Positions 7,979 through 17,168 of a DNA stretch of 64,000 nucleotides are shown here, one piece after another; position 1 is the first letter of the stretch, and each line of letters starts with the position of its first letter. This DNA comes from Lentzea waywayandensis. GTDB lineage: Bacteria > Actinomycetota > Actinomycetes > Mycobacteriales > Pseudonocardiaceae. A model generated the notes under the pieces. The model was not told the DNA's origin, did not search any database, and saw only the letters and a program-made list of their open reading frames with translations. The stretch lies in contig NZ_FOYL01000015.1 of the NCBI RefSeq assembly GCF_900115955.1, positions 154,186 to 218,185 of the forward strand, in the 5' to 3' direction. The translations under genes and the position numbers were made by a program.

Positions 7979-8700
7979 TGCTTCACCACGACATCCTCGG
8001 CGTCGTCGAACGACAGGTCCGCACCTGGTCGGCCGGCGACGCCGAGGTGTACGCGGCGGCGACCGGCGGCTACTCCCCCGCGTTCGCCATCCCGTTGCTG
8101 CAACACGGCGGCCCGCAGCTCGGGCTGACCGGCGCCGACATGACCCAGGTTCTGCACGCCGAACAGTCGTTGTGGCTGCACGGCAAGCTGCCGGAGCACG
8201 GCTCGACGGTCGTCACCAAGACCGTCACGGACATCTACGACAAGGGATCCGGCGCACTGGTCGTCAGCACGTGGGAGTCGGAGTACGCGACCACGCGCTC
8301 GTCGTGCTTCATCAAGGGCGAAGGCGGTTTCGGCGGCGAACGTGGTGAGACGCGAGAGTTCACCGTCCCCGGAAAGCGCCACGAGATCAGCTTCTTCCAG
8401 ACCACGGAAGACCAGGCGCTGCGCTACCGCGAGACCGGCGACACGAATCCGATGCACCACGACCCCGAGTTCGCGCGGCGGGCCGGGTTCGCGAAGCCCA
8501 TCCTGCACGGCCTGTGCACGCTCGGGATCACCGTGGGCGGCCTGGACTTCACCGAGCTGCACGCCCGGTTCACCGCGCCCGTGACGCCCGGCGACGAGCT
8601 CCGGATCGAGCGCTGGCCGACCGGCGAGTTCCGCACGTTCGCCGGCGATCAGCAGGTTCTCGTCGGATCGGTTCGGTTTTCCGAAGTGGACGGCCGCTGA
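7978..8700 (+). CDS. MaoC-like enoyl-CoA hydratase (double hot-dog)
   Basis: A 240-aa MaoC-family protein starting at the GTG whose first base is the last base of the preceding TAG. It would hydrate the 2-enoyl-CoA made by the adjacent dehydrogenases. The C-terminal hot-dog half has the hydratase-2 motif, with catalytic Asp and His in YRETGDTNPMHHDPEFARRA followed by AKPILHGLCTLG. The N-terminal half is a degenerate second hot-dog that builds the acyl pocket. A final beta segment (RIERWPTGEFRTFAG) completes the fold. Translational coupling and shared orientation put it in the TetR-controlled operon. Confidence 0.88.
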   Translation: MLHHDILGVVERQVRTWSAGDAEVYAAATGGYSPAFAIPLLQHGGPQLGLTGADMTQVLHAEQSLWLHGKLPEHGSTVVTKTVTDIYDKGSGALVVSTWESEYATTRSSCFIKGEGGFGGERGETREFTVPGKRHEISFFQTTEDQALRYRETGDTNPMHHDPEFARRAGFAKPILHGLCTLGITVGGLDFTELHARFTAPVTPGDELRIERWPTGEFRTFAGDQQVLVGSVRFSEVDGR

Positions 8701-8719
8701 AAGTTCGCACGATCGTGGC

Positions 8720-9280
8720 ATGAGTAGTGCCCTGGCAACCGTGGACTCCGGAATCGAACCTGTGCGCGTGGCGGTGGAGTCCCGTGACCTGATCAGCGCG
8801 GCCGGCGTGACACACCTGTTGAAGAACTCGCCGCGGGTGCGGGTGGTGCAGGACCGCTCGGACGCGCAGGTGCTGCTGGCCCTGGTGAACGAGCTGTGCG
8901 CGCAGCAGGCCGCACGGCTGCGGGCCTGCGGTTCCGCCAGGATCGTGGTGATCGCGGCCCGCGTGCACGACCTAACACCGTCGATCGCGGCCCAGGCCGG
9001 ACTGGCGCTTCCGTTGCGGCGAGCCGATGTCAACGCCGAACGCTTGATCAAACTGCTCGTCGGCGGCCAGGCCGTGCGGGACCGCTCCCCGGTGCTGAAC
9101 GACCGCGACCTGCAGCTGCTGAAGCTGCTGGCGGACGGCGCGACGATCGCGGAGGTCGCCGCGCGGCTGTTCTGCTCGGAGCGGACCGTGAAGTACGCGC
9201 TGCACCAGCTGCTCGAACGGTTCGGGCTGCGCAACCGGGTGCACGCGGTGGCGTGGGCGCTGCGCTCCGGCCTCCTCTAG
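8720..9280 (+). CDS. LuxR-type HTH regulator with degenerate receiver-like domain
   Basis: A 186-aa protein. The last ~65 residues are a LuxR/GerE helix-turn-helix (LNDRDLQLLKLLADGATIAE, CSERTVKYALHQLLERFGLR). The first ~115 residues have a receiver-like strand/helix rhythm (RVAVESRDLISAAGVTHLL, RVRVVQDRSD, ARIVVIAARVHD) but lack the acidic pocket and a clear phosphoacceptor Asp, so it is probably not controlled by phosphorylation. It begins 19 bp after the MaoC gene, and its stop codon overlaps, within a CTAG, the stop codon of the convergent LAL-type regulator. Confidence 0.8.
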   Translation: MSSALATVDSGIEPVRVAVESRDLISAAGVTHLLKNSPRVRVVQDRSDAQVLLALVNELCAQQAARLRACGSARIVVIAARVHDLTPSIAAQAGLALPLRRADVNAERLIKLLVGGQAVRDRSPVLNDRDLQLLKLLADGATIAEVAARLFCSERTVKYALHQLLERFGLRNRVHAVAWALRSGLL

Positions 9281-11229
9281 GCCGGGAAGACGGCGGAGAG
9301 CTGCACTCGCCTGCTGATCCCGACCTTGCGGTAGACGCGGGTCAGGTGCAGCTCGACTGCCCGTTGCGTGACGCCGAACCGCGCGGCGATCGCCCGATTC
9401 GTCTCCCCTTCCAACGCCAGCAGGACGATTCGGGACTCGTGTGGTGTCAGTTTGTCCCACGCCGCCCCGCGCACCGGCCGGTGCCGTGGTTCCGCCAGCG
9501 CCGCCCGCGCCCGGTCCGCCAGCTCGGCGGCTCCCGCCCGTTCGGCATCGGCCAGCGCGGACCGAGCGGCACCGAGAGCGAGATGCATGCGGGCGCGCTC
9601 GCGCAGCAGCAAGACGCATGCCCAGGCCGGTGGCAACGCTCCCGTGTAACCGAGCCGTACCAAAATCTCCCGCGCCTCGCACGGACGCCCAACGTCCACA
9701 CAGGACGCCACGAACGCCGCCGCGCCCAACGCCACACAACCGCGCAACGGTGACGCCTGGGCGAGTTCGCGCATCAGCCGGGAGACTTCGGCGTGATCGC
9801 CGTTGGCTCGGTGCGCCCACATCTCCAGCGCCGTCAGCCAGTCCCGCTCCGCGCCGACGAGCCGGACCCGCAGCTGGGGCGCGAGATCCAGCACCACCTG
9901 TTCGGAACCCCGTCGCAGCAAACCGAGTCCGGCGAGTGCGAGCGACGGGACCACGAACGGCCCGCTCTCCGGAAGATCACGCAGCACCCGTTCGGGATCT
10001 TCCGGAACGACTGGGTCGCCAGCAGAGCCGAGCAGATCCTCGTCGCACTGCCAGTCGAGCACCACCGCGTCGAACCAGTCCCCGGCGGCGGCGCGCTGAC
10101 GGACGAGCTCGCCGGCCCGCGGCGCGATCCCGCAACGCAGGTGGAGATCCGCCATCGCCACGGCCACCTCCGCCGCGATCTGATCGGTCAACGGTTCGCG
10201 CAGAGCCGCGCGCAGACACCTGGCCGCCTGCTCGGGCCGTCCCGCCGCCCGATGCAGTCGCGCGGCTCCGTGCAGCACCGGCGCCGTCCACCCCGCCCCG
10301 ACGGGTTCCGCGCACGCCACGACGTGGTCGGCGACGGTGGCCGGTGAATCGCACCTCCGATGCAGGACCTCAGCGGCCAGGCCGTGCAGGCGTTCGCGCT
10401 CCTGAGGCGCCATCTCGTGCCGGAACGCGTGGCTCAGAGCCGGCGTCTGGACGCGCATCGGTCCGTCGACGGCGAGGCGCGCGTCGACGAGCCGTTCGAA
10501 CGCGGCGAGCGCGCGGAACGATCCCATGCCGGCGACCTCGCACAGCACGTCCAGCGACGCGCTCCCCAGCACCGCAAGCGTTCGCGCGACCGCCACCGCG
10601 TCGGCGTCCAGCACCTGCCGGCTCCGGCGCACGGCTCGCAACAGCCGAGGCAGTCGCAAAACAGGGAACATGACGCGCAACGCAGAGACTGAAACGTCCG
10701 TTACAACCTCTAACACATCGCTCAGCACCCCCGGCGCGCCGCCGCTGTACTCCAGGCAGAGCGCGGCCAGTTCCGGCGAGACCTCGACGTCGCACCGCCG
10801 CCGGATCAGCTCCGCCACCGCCTCGGCGCCGATCGGCCGCAACGGCACCCGCACGGCGTCGAAAACCGCCAGATCGTCCGGATCGCAGTCGCCCGCGAGC
10901 AGCACCGCGCCCCGGAAACGCGCCAGCCGATCGGCCTCTTCCGCATTGAGCCGCTCGACGTCGTCCACCACCAGCACCGTGTGGCTGTCGACCCCGCTCA
11001 ACGCACGCAAACCGCGAACCGGCCGCAACCCGCTGCGCACCGCGATTGAAGACGCAACGGACAACAATGCACTTTTGCCCATACCAGTTGCACCATGCAC
11101 AACGCACGACCGAGCGCCACCGCTCAGCGCGTCCGTCAACAGGGCGATCTCCCGCTCACGGCCCATGAGCAGGCCACCTGCCTGGCGCACGGCGGTGCCG
11201 ACGAGGCCGGGGCGAAGTGGGGCAACCAT
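9277..11229 (-). CDS. LAL-type LuxR regulator (STAND ATPase)
   Basis: A large ATP-binding regulator of the LuxR (LAL) family, 650 aa from the chosen ATG. An N-terminal AAA/STAND NTPase carries a P-loop GATGMGKS (residues 46-53) and Walker B-like VLVVDDVER. A helical TPR-like middle (about 320-580) follows, and the C-terminal LuxR helix-turn-helix contains LTPHESRIVLLALEGETNRA and VELHLTRVYRKVGISRR. LAL proteins usually activate secondary metabolism or sugar pathways. The true start is uncertain: the frame is open further upstream, and ATG 11166 (MGREREIALL) is an alternative; none has a good ribosome-binding site. No biosynthetic cluster is adjacent, so the target is unknown. Confidence 0.8.
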   Translation of the reverse strand: MVAPLRPGLVGTAVRQAGGLLMGREREIALLTDALSGGARSCVVHGATGMGKSALLSVASSIAVRSGLRPVRGLRALSGVDSHTVLVVDDVERLNAEEADRLARFRGAVLLAGDCDPDDLAVFDAVRVPLRPIGAEAVAELIRRRCDVEVSPELAALCLEYSGGAPGVLSDVLEVVTDVSVSALRVMFPVLRLPRLLRAVRRSRQVLDADAVAVARTLAVLGSASLDVLCEVAGMGSFRALAAFERLVDARLAVDGPMRVQTPALSHAFRHEMAPQERERLHGLAAEVLHRRCDSPATVADHVVACAEPVGAGWTAPVLHGAARLHRAAGRPEQAARCLRAALREPLTDQIAAEVAVAMADLHLRCGIAPRAGELVRQRAAAGDWFDAVVLDWQCDEDLLGSAGDPVVPEDPERVLRDLPESGPFVVPSLALAGLGLLRRGSEQVVLDLAPQLRVRLVGAERDWLTALEMWAHRANGDHAEVSRLMRELAQASPLRGCVALGAAAFVASCVDVGRPCEAREILVRLGYTGALPPAWACVLLLRERARMHLALGAARSALADAERAGAAELADRARAALAEPRHRPVRGAAWDKLTPHESRIVLLALEGETNRAIAARFGVTQRAVELHLTRVYRKVGISRRVQLSAVFPA

Positions 11230-11346
11230 GTCAGCCAGCAAATCGTGGGCGTTCCCGCAGGACCATGCAGAAGCACCGGCAGAAGTGCCGCAGGTCTGCC
11301 CCTTCGCACAGCATCCCGGCCGGCGCGACGGCGGAGAACGCGAAAA

Positions 11347-11372
11347 CCATTCGACCAATCAATTGGTAATGG
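11347..11372. promoter_or_regulatory. AT-rich dyad between the LAL regulator and ssgA-like genes
   Basis: Imperfect inverted repeat: CCATT-CG-ACCAAT on the left and ATTGGTAATGG on the right, with CA at the centre. The right arm lacks the CG insertion. It lies in the 222-bp divergent intergenic space, which is AT-rich for this genome. It is a candidate operator or promoter region; no -10/-35 pair was convincing. The rest of 11230-11451 shows nothing else clear. Confidence 0.4.
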
Positions 11373-11451
11373 CAACAGGACGCGATGAACCAATTCGATG
11401 CCCATTACGTGATGTCTTAGGTACCCATGGCGAACACTTCAAGGAGTCCCG

Positions 11452-11835
11452 ATGCGGGTCGCGTCACGCACCGTCTTCGACTTCGTCCGGCCGAACGGTT
11501 CCACCGCGCCGGTCGAGACCGAGCTGCTGTACCAGTCGGAAGACCCGTTCGCGGTCACGATGAAGTTCCGCTCCGGCGGCTCGGTCGCCATCTGGGTCAT
11601 GGGCAGGGACCTGCTCGCCGAGGGCATGAGCAGGAGAGCGGGCGACGGCGACGTGCGGTTGCGTCCGCACTCGAGCCGGGTGCTCGTGCTGGAGCTGGTC
11701 TCGGATCGGCACATGACGGTGTTCCGCGTGCCCGCGGGCACGCTGCGGAAGTTCCTCGACGCCACCTGGCGGCTCGTGCCGGCGGGCTCCGAGCGGTTCG
11801 ACGCCGACGCGTTCCTGAGCACCGTCCTACGCTGA
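11452..11835 (+). CDS. SsgA-like (SALP) sporulation/cell-division regulator
   Basis: This 127-aa protein is full length for the SsgA-like family of sporulating actinomycetes, whose members (such as SsgB) position the FtsZ ring during sporulation septation. Family features: an N-terminal strand ending ELLYQSEDPFAVTMKFRSG, the WVMGRDLL segment, GDGDVRLRP, and FRVPAGTLRKFLDATWRLVP. A clear AAGGAG site precedes the ATG. It has no DNA-binding domain and acts through protein contacts. Which SALP branch it belongs to cannot be told. Its 3' end overlaps the convergent NB-ARC regulator gene by 9 bp. Confidence 0.92.
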   Translation: MRVASRTVFDFVRPNGSTAPVETELLYQSEDPFAVTMKFRSGGSVAIWVMGRDLLAEGMSRRAGDGDVRLRPHSSRVLVLELVSDRHMTVFRVPAGTLRKFLDATWRLVPAGSERFDADAFLSTVLR

Positions 11836-14136
11836 CCGGATCCCGAGCGCTTCCGCCACGTCGTGCTGGAGCCTGGTCATGCCGGGCGACTCGTAGCCCT
11901 CGCACTCGACCAGGGCGCGCACCCGATGCCTGATCGCCGCGTCGCGGTCGCCCATGCGGTCGCAGAGCCCGCCGAGCTCCATCAGCACCGACACCCTGAG
12001 CTCCGGGTCGGACAGCGACTCCACGGCCCCGGCCAGCTGTTCTCGCGCCTCGGCGAGCCGTCCGGTGGCGGCCAGCGCACGGCCGCGGGTGTGCCGGGTC
12101 ATCGAGAGCAGGTTCGCCGCTCCCCTCCCGGTCAGTTCCTCGGCCCGCGCCACCACCCGCAGCGCCTCCGCGTGATCGCCCGCCGCGACCAGCGCGTCCG
12201 CCAGGCGCAGGACCAGCTGGGCGGCGTTCTCCAGGGCCACGCCGCGCTGGTCGCCCCGCAGCGCGCGCTCTTCCTCGACGCACGAACGGTGCGTCTCGAC
12301 CGCCTCGGCGAAGCGGCCGAGCCGTTGCAGCAGAACACCGGAGTACGACAACGCGAGCACCACGTTCATCGGCTGACCGGTCTCCCGGAACAGCTCCGCG
12401 GCACGCCTGGCATGCGCCACCCCGGCCTCGTGGTCGCCGAGGCGGGTCTCGATGGCCGACCGGTAGTAGTGCGCCCAGGCCGTCTCCTGGACCGAGCCGC
12501 ACTCCTCCGCCACCCGCAACGCCTCCTCGTGCCACCGCAGGGCCAGCGGGATGTGCGTGTGGCGCGCGACGTAGACCCAGCAGACGAAGTTGAGCTGCTG
12601 GGCCTGCCGTTCCCGCTCGCCCAGTTCACCGGCCGCGGCGACGCCCGCCGTGTAGACCTCCAGCCACAGCTCGCCCGTGCCGCGGTGGTCGGAGTACCAG
12701 TGCATCGACTTCGCCAGCGCCAGCACCTGCTCGTGGGCGCCGTCGGCGACGGCCTCCCGGAACGCGCCACGCCAGTTCGGCAGCTCGTCGGACAGCCAAC
12801 GGCCCGCACTGACCAGGTCCGCCGCGCCCTGGTCGTCAGGCACGAACGCCGACGCGGACCGGGTCGCGGTGGCCAGCAGCCAGTCGCGCGTGCGCAGGCG
12901 GTGCGTCTCCACGTCGGATTCGTCGCTGTGCAAGCGTTCGCGCGCGTAGTCGCGGATCAGGTCGTGGAACGAGTAACGGCCGGGAACGTCCGGCCGGAGC
13001 AGGCTCGCGTCGACGAGTTCCTCCAGCACCGTCTCGGCGTCGTCGATCCCGGCGGCCACCGCGGCGAGCCCGACGGACGTGTCCGGGCCGTGGATCAGCG
13101 CGAGCCTGCGGAACAGCGTCGCGGTCTCGGGTGCGAGCAGCCGGTAGGACAGCTCGAACGCGGTGCGGACCTGGACGTCACCGGTCGCGAGCACGTCGAG
13201 ACGTGCGCGTTCGTCGGAGAGCTGCTCGGCGACGTGCCGCAACGACGACGTGGTGCGGCCCGCGATCGCAAGAGCCAGCGGAACGCCACCGCACAGCGTC
13301 GCGACCCGGTCCGCCGACTCCGGATCGGCGGAGATCCGGTCGGCACCGGCGGTCGCGGCGAGCAACGCGACGGCGCCGTCGTGCCGCAACGGGCCGAGGT
13401 CGACACGAGAGCGACTGTTCAGGCCCGCCAGGACGTTGCGGCTGGTCACGACCACGAGCGATCCGGGACTGGCGGCGAGCAACGGCCGGACCTGGGCCTC
13501 GTTCGCGGCGTTGTCGAGCACGAGCAGCACGGTCCGTTCGCGCAGCATCGACCGGTAGAGGCGGAGACCGTCGCCGGGATCGGACGGCATCTTGGCGTCG
13601 GGCACGCCGAACGCCCGCAGCAGCCGCGCGATCGCCCGTTCCGCCGACAGCGGGGACGTGTCCATGCCGCGCAGGTCGAGGTGCAGGCAGCCGTCGGTGA
13701 ACCGGCCGGCGAACCGGTGCGCCGCGTCGACCGCGAGAGAGGTCTTCCCCACGCCCGGAGGTCCGTGCACGACAACGACATCCAGCACGGACGACGCGGC
13801 CGCACGACGGATGCACTCCGCCAGCTGCTGCTGCTCTGCTTCACGGCCGATGAGCGGTTCGGCCGGAGGTGGCGCGCAGTCCGTGCGTTCAGGACGTGGT
13901 CGCACGGCTTCCGACGACCGTGCGAGGGCCACGAACTCCTGAGCCTCGGCGCCGTCCAGGCCGAGCCCGGTCACGAGCAGGTCGACGGTCTGGGCCTGCG
14001 GGGTGTGAACGCGGCCGCGTTCGAGATCGCTCAGCGTGCGGACGCCCAGACCGGCGCGCGCGGCGAGGTTCTCCTGGGTGAGTGCGGCCCGGCGCCGGTA
14101 GAACCGCAGGAACTCGCTGAAGGTGGTCGCCCGCAC
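11827..14136 (-). CDS. XRE-HTH / NB-ARC / TPR regulator (AfsR-like, without SARP domain)
   Basis: A 769-aa protein. Residues 1-65 form an XRE-type helix-turn-helix (LTQENLAARAGLGVRTLSDL). Residues ~95-400 are an NB-ARC STAND NTPase with P-loop GPPGVGKT (125-132), Walker B VLLVLDNAAN, the sensor VVVTSRN and a GGVPLALAIAG motif. Residues ~480-769 are tetratricopeptide-like repeats. Such proteins bind DNA and switch on ATP binding when the TPR part senses a ligand or partner. The start is the GTG at 14136, preceded by GGGGGTGAAGG; the upstream paralogue ends 4 bp before it, so the two are one operon. Target genes are unknown. Confidence 0.88.
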   Translation of the reverse strand: MRATTFSEFLRFYRRRAALTQENLAARAGLGVRTLSDLERGRVHTPQAQTVDLLVTGLGLDGAEAQEFVALARSSEAVRPRPERTDCAPPPAEPLIGREAEQQQLAECIRRAAASSVLDVVVVHGPPGVGKTSLAVDAAHRFAGRFTDGCLHLDLRGMDTSPLSAERAIARLLRAFGVPDAKMPSDPGDGLRLYRSMLRERTVLLVLDNAANEAQVRPLLAASPGSLVVVTSRNVLAGLNSRSRVDLGPLRHDGAVALLAATAGADRISADPESADRVATLCGGVPLALAIAGRTTSSLRHVAEQLSDERARLDVLATGDVQVRTAFELSYRLLAPETATLFRRLALIHGPDTSVGLAAVAAGIDDAETVLEELVDASLLRPDVPGRYSFHDLIRDYARERLHSDESDVETHRLRTRDWLLATATRSASAFVPDDQGAADLVSAGRWLSDELPNWRGAFREAVADGAHEQVLALAKSMHWYSDHRGTGELWLEVYTAGVAAAGELGERERQAQQLNFVCWVYVARHTHIPLALRWHEEALRVAEECGSVQETAWAHYYRSAIETRLGDHEAGVAHARRAAELFRETGQPMNVVLALSYSGVLLQRLGRFAEAVETHRSCVEEERALRGDQRGVALENAAQLVLRLADALVAAGDHAEALRVVARAEELTGRGAANLLSMTRHTRGRALAATGRLAEAREQLAGAVESLSDPELRVSVLMELGGLCDRMGDRDAAIRHRVRALVECEGYESPGMTRLQHDVAEALGIRSA

Positions 14137-14140
14137 GCCT

Positions 14141-16396
14141 TCACCCCCTGGCCAAGCACTCCCGCACCTCGGCGGCGATCTCTCGCGTCGCGTCGGTGTC
14201 CCACCGTTCGCACGCCGCGAGCGAGTCTCGCAGATGATGCCGGTACGCGCTGTGGTCGCCCCGTGACTCGGCGTTGCCGGCGAGCGCGCGCAGGATCTCG
14301 ATCTCCCCGAGGCCGTCGCCGATCGCGCGGAACCCCGCGAGCGCCTGGCCGAGGTCCTCGTCGGACTCGGCGAGCCGGCCCGCCGCGCGGTGGGCGAGCG
14401 CGCGGTGCCACAACGTTGTGGCAAGCCAGGACGCCATCCGTGCGCGCCGGTAGACGTCCTCGGCCTCGGTCAGTGCCGCGACGGCATCGTCGGGCCTGTC
14501 GACATCTATCAGAGCGAGGCCGAGCCATCCGAGCGTGCGGCCCAGTGCGGAGAGTTCGTAGATGGTGCCGGCGTAGGCGCGTTGTTCCTTCGCTACTTCT
14601 TCGTGCGCGGTCACGGCGGCGATGGGGCGGTTCATCAATCGCCACAGCACGCCGAGCACGGACCGTGCGTAGTGCTCGTCCATGGGCTCGTGCATCGAGT
14701 CGATCGCTTTGAGGCACACGCGTTCGGCCTCGTCGAACTGACCGAGCCCGCTGTGCGCGGCCGACGCGATCAGCCACACCCAGCCGAGGTGCCCGGTCTC
14801 CCCCGACTCCTCGGCGACGCGGGCCGCGCGGGTCAGCACCTCCAGCGCCGGTCCTGACCGGCCGGCGACGTCGAACAGCGCCCAGCCGAGCTGGCCGCGC
14901 ACGACGATCTCCTGCCACGGCTCGCGCGCGGAGGCGAGGGCGAGGCGGTAGACGCGTTCCCAGACGAGGCCCGGTTCGATGGACGCGTAGTGCGAGAGTG
15001 CGATCACCGCGCGGGCCACGTCGTCGTGCAGATCCCTGGCCTGTGCCCGTTCGACGATCTCGGGCAGCAGGTCGCGATGCTCGTCCAGCCAGCGCCTTCC
15101 CGTTGCCACGTCGGGGAAAGTCCTGTCACGCGGACTCACGCGGCGCGCGTCGCCCGTCTGTCCGAAGAGGACTCCGGCGGCCACGGTGGTCTCCAGCAGC
15201 CACGCGAGCATCCTGCGGTCGGCGTCGTCGTCGGTGGCGTCGACCAACCCCGTGGCGAACGTCCGGACGAGGCCGTGGATCACGTAGCCGTGGTCGTCGG
15301 TGTCGAGCAGGCTGACGTCCGTGAGCTCTTCCAGCGCCTGTTCGGCCTCGGCGACGGACAGGCCCGCCAGTTCGGCGGCGAGCGCCGGGGTGACGTGGGT
15401 GCCGACGAGCAGCCCGAGCCGCCGGAACACCAGCCGCGCGGTCTCGGGCAGGTGCGCCAGCGACACCTCGAACGCGCCGCGCACGTCGAGGTCGCCCGCG
15501 GTGAGCGCGGCCAGGCGGCGTTCCTCGATCTGCTCCACGAGATGGCCGAGGGGCCAGCGCGGACGGCTGGCGAGCCGGTTGCCGGCGATCCGGAGCGCGA
15601 GCGGCGACGTTCCGCACAGCCGGACGAGCTCCCGTGCGGTCTCGTGGTCGGCCTCGACGCGGTGCGCCCCGATGATCGACGCGAGCAACTCGACGGCGCA
15701 CGGTTCGGTGAGCCCGCCGAGCCGGATCCAGGTGGCGCCCGCCAGTCTGGCGAGCCTGCGCCGGGACGTGACGATCGTGAGGCAGCCCGGATCGGCTCGG
15801 AGCGTGCGGATCTCCTCCTCCGTGCGCGCACCGTCGAGCACGAGCAGAAGGCGCTTGCCCGCGAGCAACGACCGGTAGAGCCGCGTCTGGCCGTTCACGT
15901 CCTCGGGCACGTGTTCGGCAGGCACACCGAGGTCTTTGAGCAACCGTTGGAGCGGCTGCGCGGAGCCCTCCAGGTCGATGAGCAGCTGACCGTCTGGAAA
16001 GCGGTCCTCCAGCAGATGGGCGGCCCTCACGGCGAGGCTGGTCTTACCGGTACCCGCGGCGCCGTGGACGACCACGAGCCCGTTGGGCTTCTGCGCGATG
16101 GCGTCGAGTTCGGCGTCCCGGCCGACGAGGTCCGCGACGTACATCGGCAGCGACCAGACCGGGCTGCTCAGCACGACCCGGCCGGTCCTGGCGAGGCGGC
16201 GCAGTTCGGCGCGGTCGGCTTCGTCGAGGCCCAGCGCGTCGAGCAGGGCCTCGGTCGTGCGGCGCTGCGGGGAACGGGCGTGGCCGCGTTCCATGTCGCT
16301 GATGGCGCGGACGCTGACACCGGACCGTTCGCTGAGCTCTTCCTGACTGAGCCCGGCGTTCTTGCGGTGCTGCACGAGCTGGGCGCCGAACGTCAT
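14141..16396 (-). CDS. XRE-HTH / NB-ARC / TPR regulator, paralogue of the downstream gene
   Basis: A 751-aa paralogue of the following gene with the same three-part design: an XRE helix-turn-helix (GLSQEELSERSGVSVRAISD), an NB-ARC ATPase with P-loop GAAGTGKT (112-119), LLLVLDGARTEEE, IVTSRRRLAR and CGTSPLALRIAGNRL, then a long helical-repeat C-terminus. Sequence identity with the neighbour is moderate, so duplication is old. It starts ATG at 16396, just inside the 3' flank of the GntR gene on the same strand (10 bp spacing), so a transcript from the GntR gene could read through. Confidence 0.88.
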   Translation of the reverse strand: MTFGAQLVQHRKNAGLSQEELSERSGVSVRAISDMERGHARSPQRRTTEALLDALGLDEADRAELRRLARTGRVVLSSPVWSLPMYVADLVGRDAELDAIAQKPNGLVVVHGAAGTGKTSLAVRAAHLLEDRFPDGQLLIDLEGSAQPLQRLLKDLGVPAEHVPEDVNGQTRLYRSLLAGKRLLLVLDGARTEEEIRTLRADPGCLTIVTSRRRLARLAGATWIRLGGLTEPCAVELLASIIGAHRVEADHETARELVRLCGTSPLALRIAGNRLASRPRWPLGHLVEQIEERRLAALTAGDLDVRGAFEVSLAHLPETARLVFRRLGLLVGTHVTPALAAELAGLSVAEAEQALEELTDVSLLDTDDHGYVIHGLVRTFATGLVDATDDDADRRMLAWLLETTVAAGVLFGQTGDARRVSPRDRTFPDVATGRRWLDEHRDLLPEIVERAQARDLHDDVARAVIALSHYASIEPGLVWERVYRLALASAREPWQEIVVRGQLGWALFDVAGRSGPALEVLTRAARVAEESGETGHLGWVWLIASAAHSGLGQFDEAERVCLKAIDSMHEPMDEHYARSVLGVLWRLMNRPIAAVTAHEEVAKEQRAYAGTIYELSALGRTLGWLGLALIDVDRPDDAVAALTEAEDVYRRARMASWLATTLWHRALAHRAAGRLAESDEDLGQALAGFRAIGDGLGEIEILRALAGNAESRGDHSAYRHHLRDSLAACERWDTDATREIAAEVRECLARG

Positions 16397-16406
16397 GTAA
16401 CTGAAG

Positions 16407-17060
16407 TTAGTGGGTCAAACTCGTCAGCATCTGCGCACACACCCGAGAGAGGTGCCTGCGCATCACCTCCGACGCCTTGGCCGCGTCGCCGTCCGCGATC
16501 GCCCGCACGAGTTCGTCGTGGTCGTCCATCGACGCGTGCTGGTGCGGCGGGTCGTCCGCCAGCGCACTGCGCAGCAGCACCACGCGCTGCTGCACGAGCT
16601 GGACCTGCTCGGAGATGTACGGGCTGCGGGCGGCGTCGAGCAACGTCCGGTGGAACGCGAGGTCCAGCCGGTACGGGAACGGCTGCCCGGCCTTGTAGTT
16701 GCGCCGGCTCTCCGCGCAGACCTCCTGCAGCCGCACGAGATCCACATCGGTCCGGCGCGACGCCGCGAGCTCCGCCGCCGCGCACTCCAGCGCGGTGCGC
16801 AGCTCGAACAACGCCCGGACGTCCTCGGGACTGGCGTCCGGCACGAACGCGCCTCGGTGCGGGACCAGCGTCAGGAGGCCCTCGGAGGCCAGGTGCCGGA
16901 TCGCCTCGCGCAACGGCCCGCGGCTGATGCCGAGCTTCTGCGCCACCTCGACCTCGTTGACCCGCGAGCCCGGCGGGATCTCCCCGGTGAGCACCTGCTC
17001 TCGCAGCACGTCCACGGCCTGCCCGGCCAGACTGAGGTGCAAGGGCGTCGGGGGTGTCAC
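16407..17060 (-). CDS. GntR-family (FadR/FCD subfamily) regulator divergent from asparaginase
   Basis: The protein has 217 aa. The N-terminal winged helix spans about residues 10-75 (LREQVLTGEIPPGSRVNEVE and ISRGPLREAIRHLASEGLLT). The C-terminal FCD ligand-binding domain has the metal-binding layout DLAFHRTLLDAA, then DDHDELVRAIADGD and RRHLSRV. Start is GTG at 17060 behind AGGAGACGAAG. It is divergent from the asparaginase gene, and a 22-bp dyad lies between them, so it most likely controls the asparaginase and itself. The effector could be an amino acid or dicarboxylate; this is inference from position. Confidence 0.9.
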   Translation of the reverse strand: MTPPTPLHLSLAGQAVDVLREQVLTGEIPPGSRVNEVEVAQKLGISRGPLREAIRHLASEGLLTLVPHRGAFVPDASPEDVRALFELRTALECAAAELAASRRTDVDLVRLQEVCAESRRNYKAGQPFPYRLDLAFHRTLLDAARSPYISEQVQLVQQRVVLLRSALADDPPHQHASMDDHDELVRAIADGDAAKASEVMRRHLSRVCAQMLTSLTH

Positions 17061-17114
17061 CTTCGTCTCCTGATCTGGACGGCACCGGCCGTCCTGCCGC
17101 TAAACTAGCGAACG

Positions 17115-17136
17115 TGTCAACTGTCGACAGTTGGCA
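17115..17136. promoter_or_regulatory. GntR operator in front of the asparaginase gene
   Basis: The core CAACTGTCGACAGTTG (17118-17133) is a perfect 16-bp palindrome. Two more symmetric pairs extend it to 22 bp. It lies 32 bp upstream of the asparaginase start and 55 bp from the GntR start, the place expected for a shared operator of the divergent pair. Confidence 0.8.
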
Positions 17137-17168
17137 GTTTCTCGGGATCTGAGTGCGGGAGGGACGAC

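Noticed and set aside
11827..16396. The two XRE/NB-ARC/TPR proteins as STAND-type anti-phage sensors
   Set aside because: They carry an N-terminal DNA-binding domain and no effector (nuclease, TIR, protease) domain, so transcription factors are more likely.
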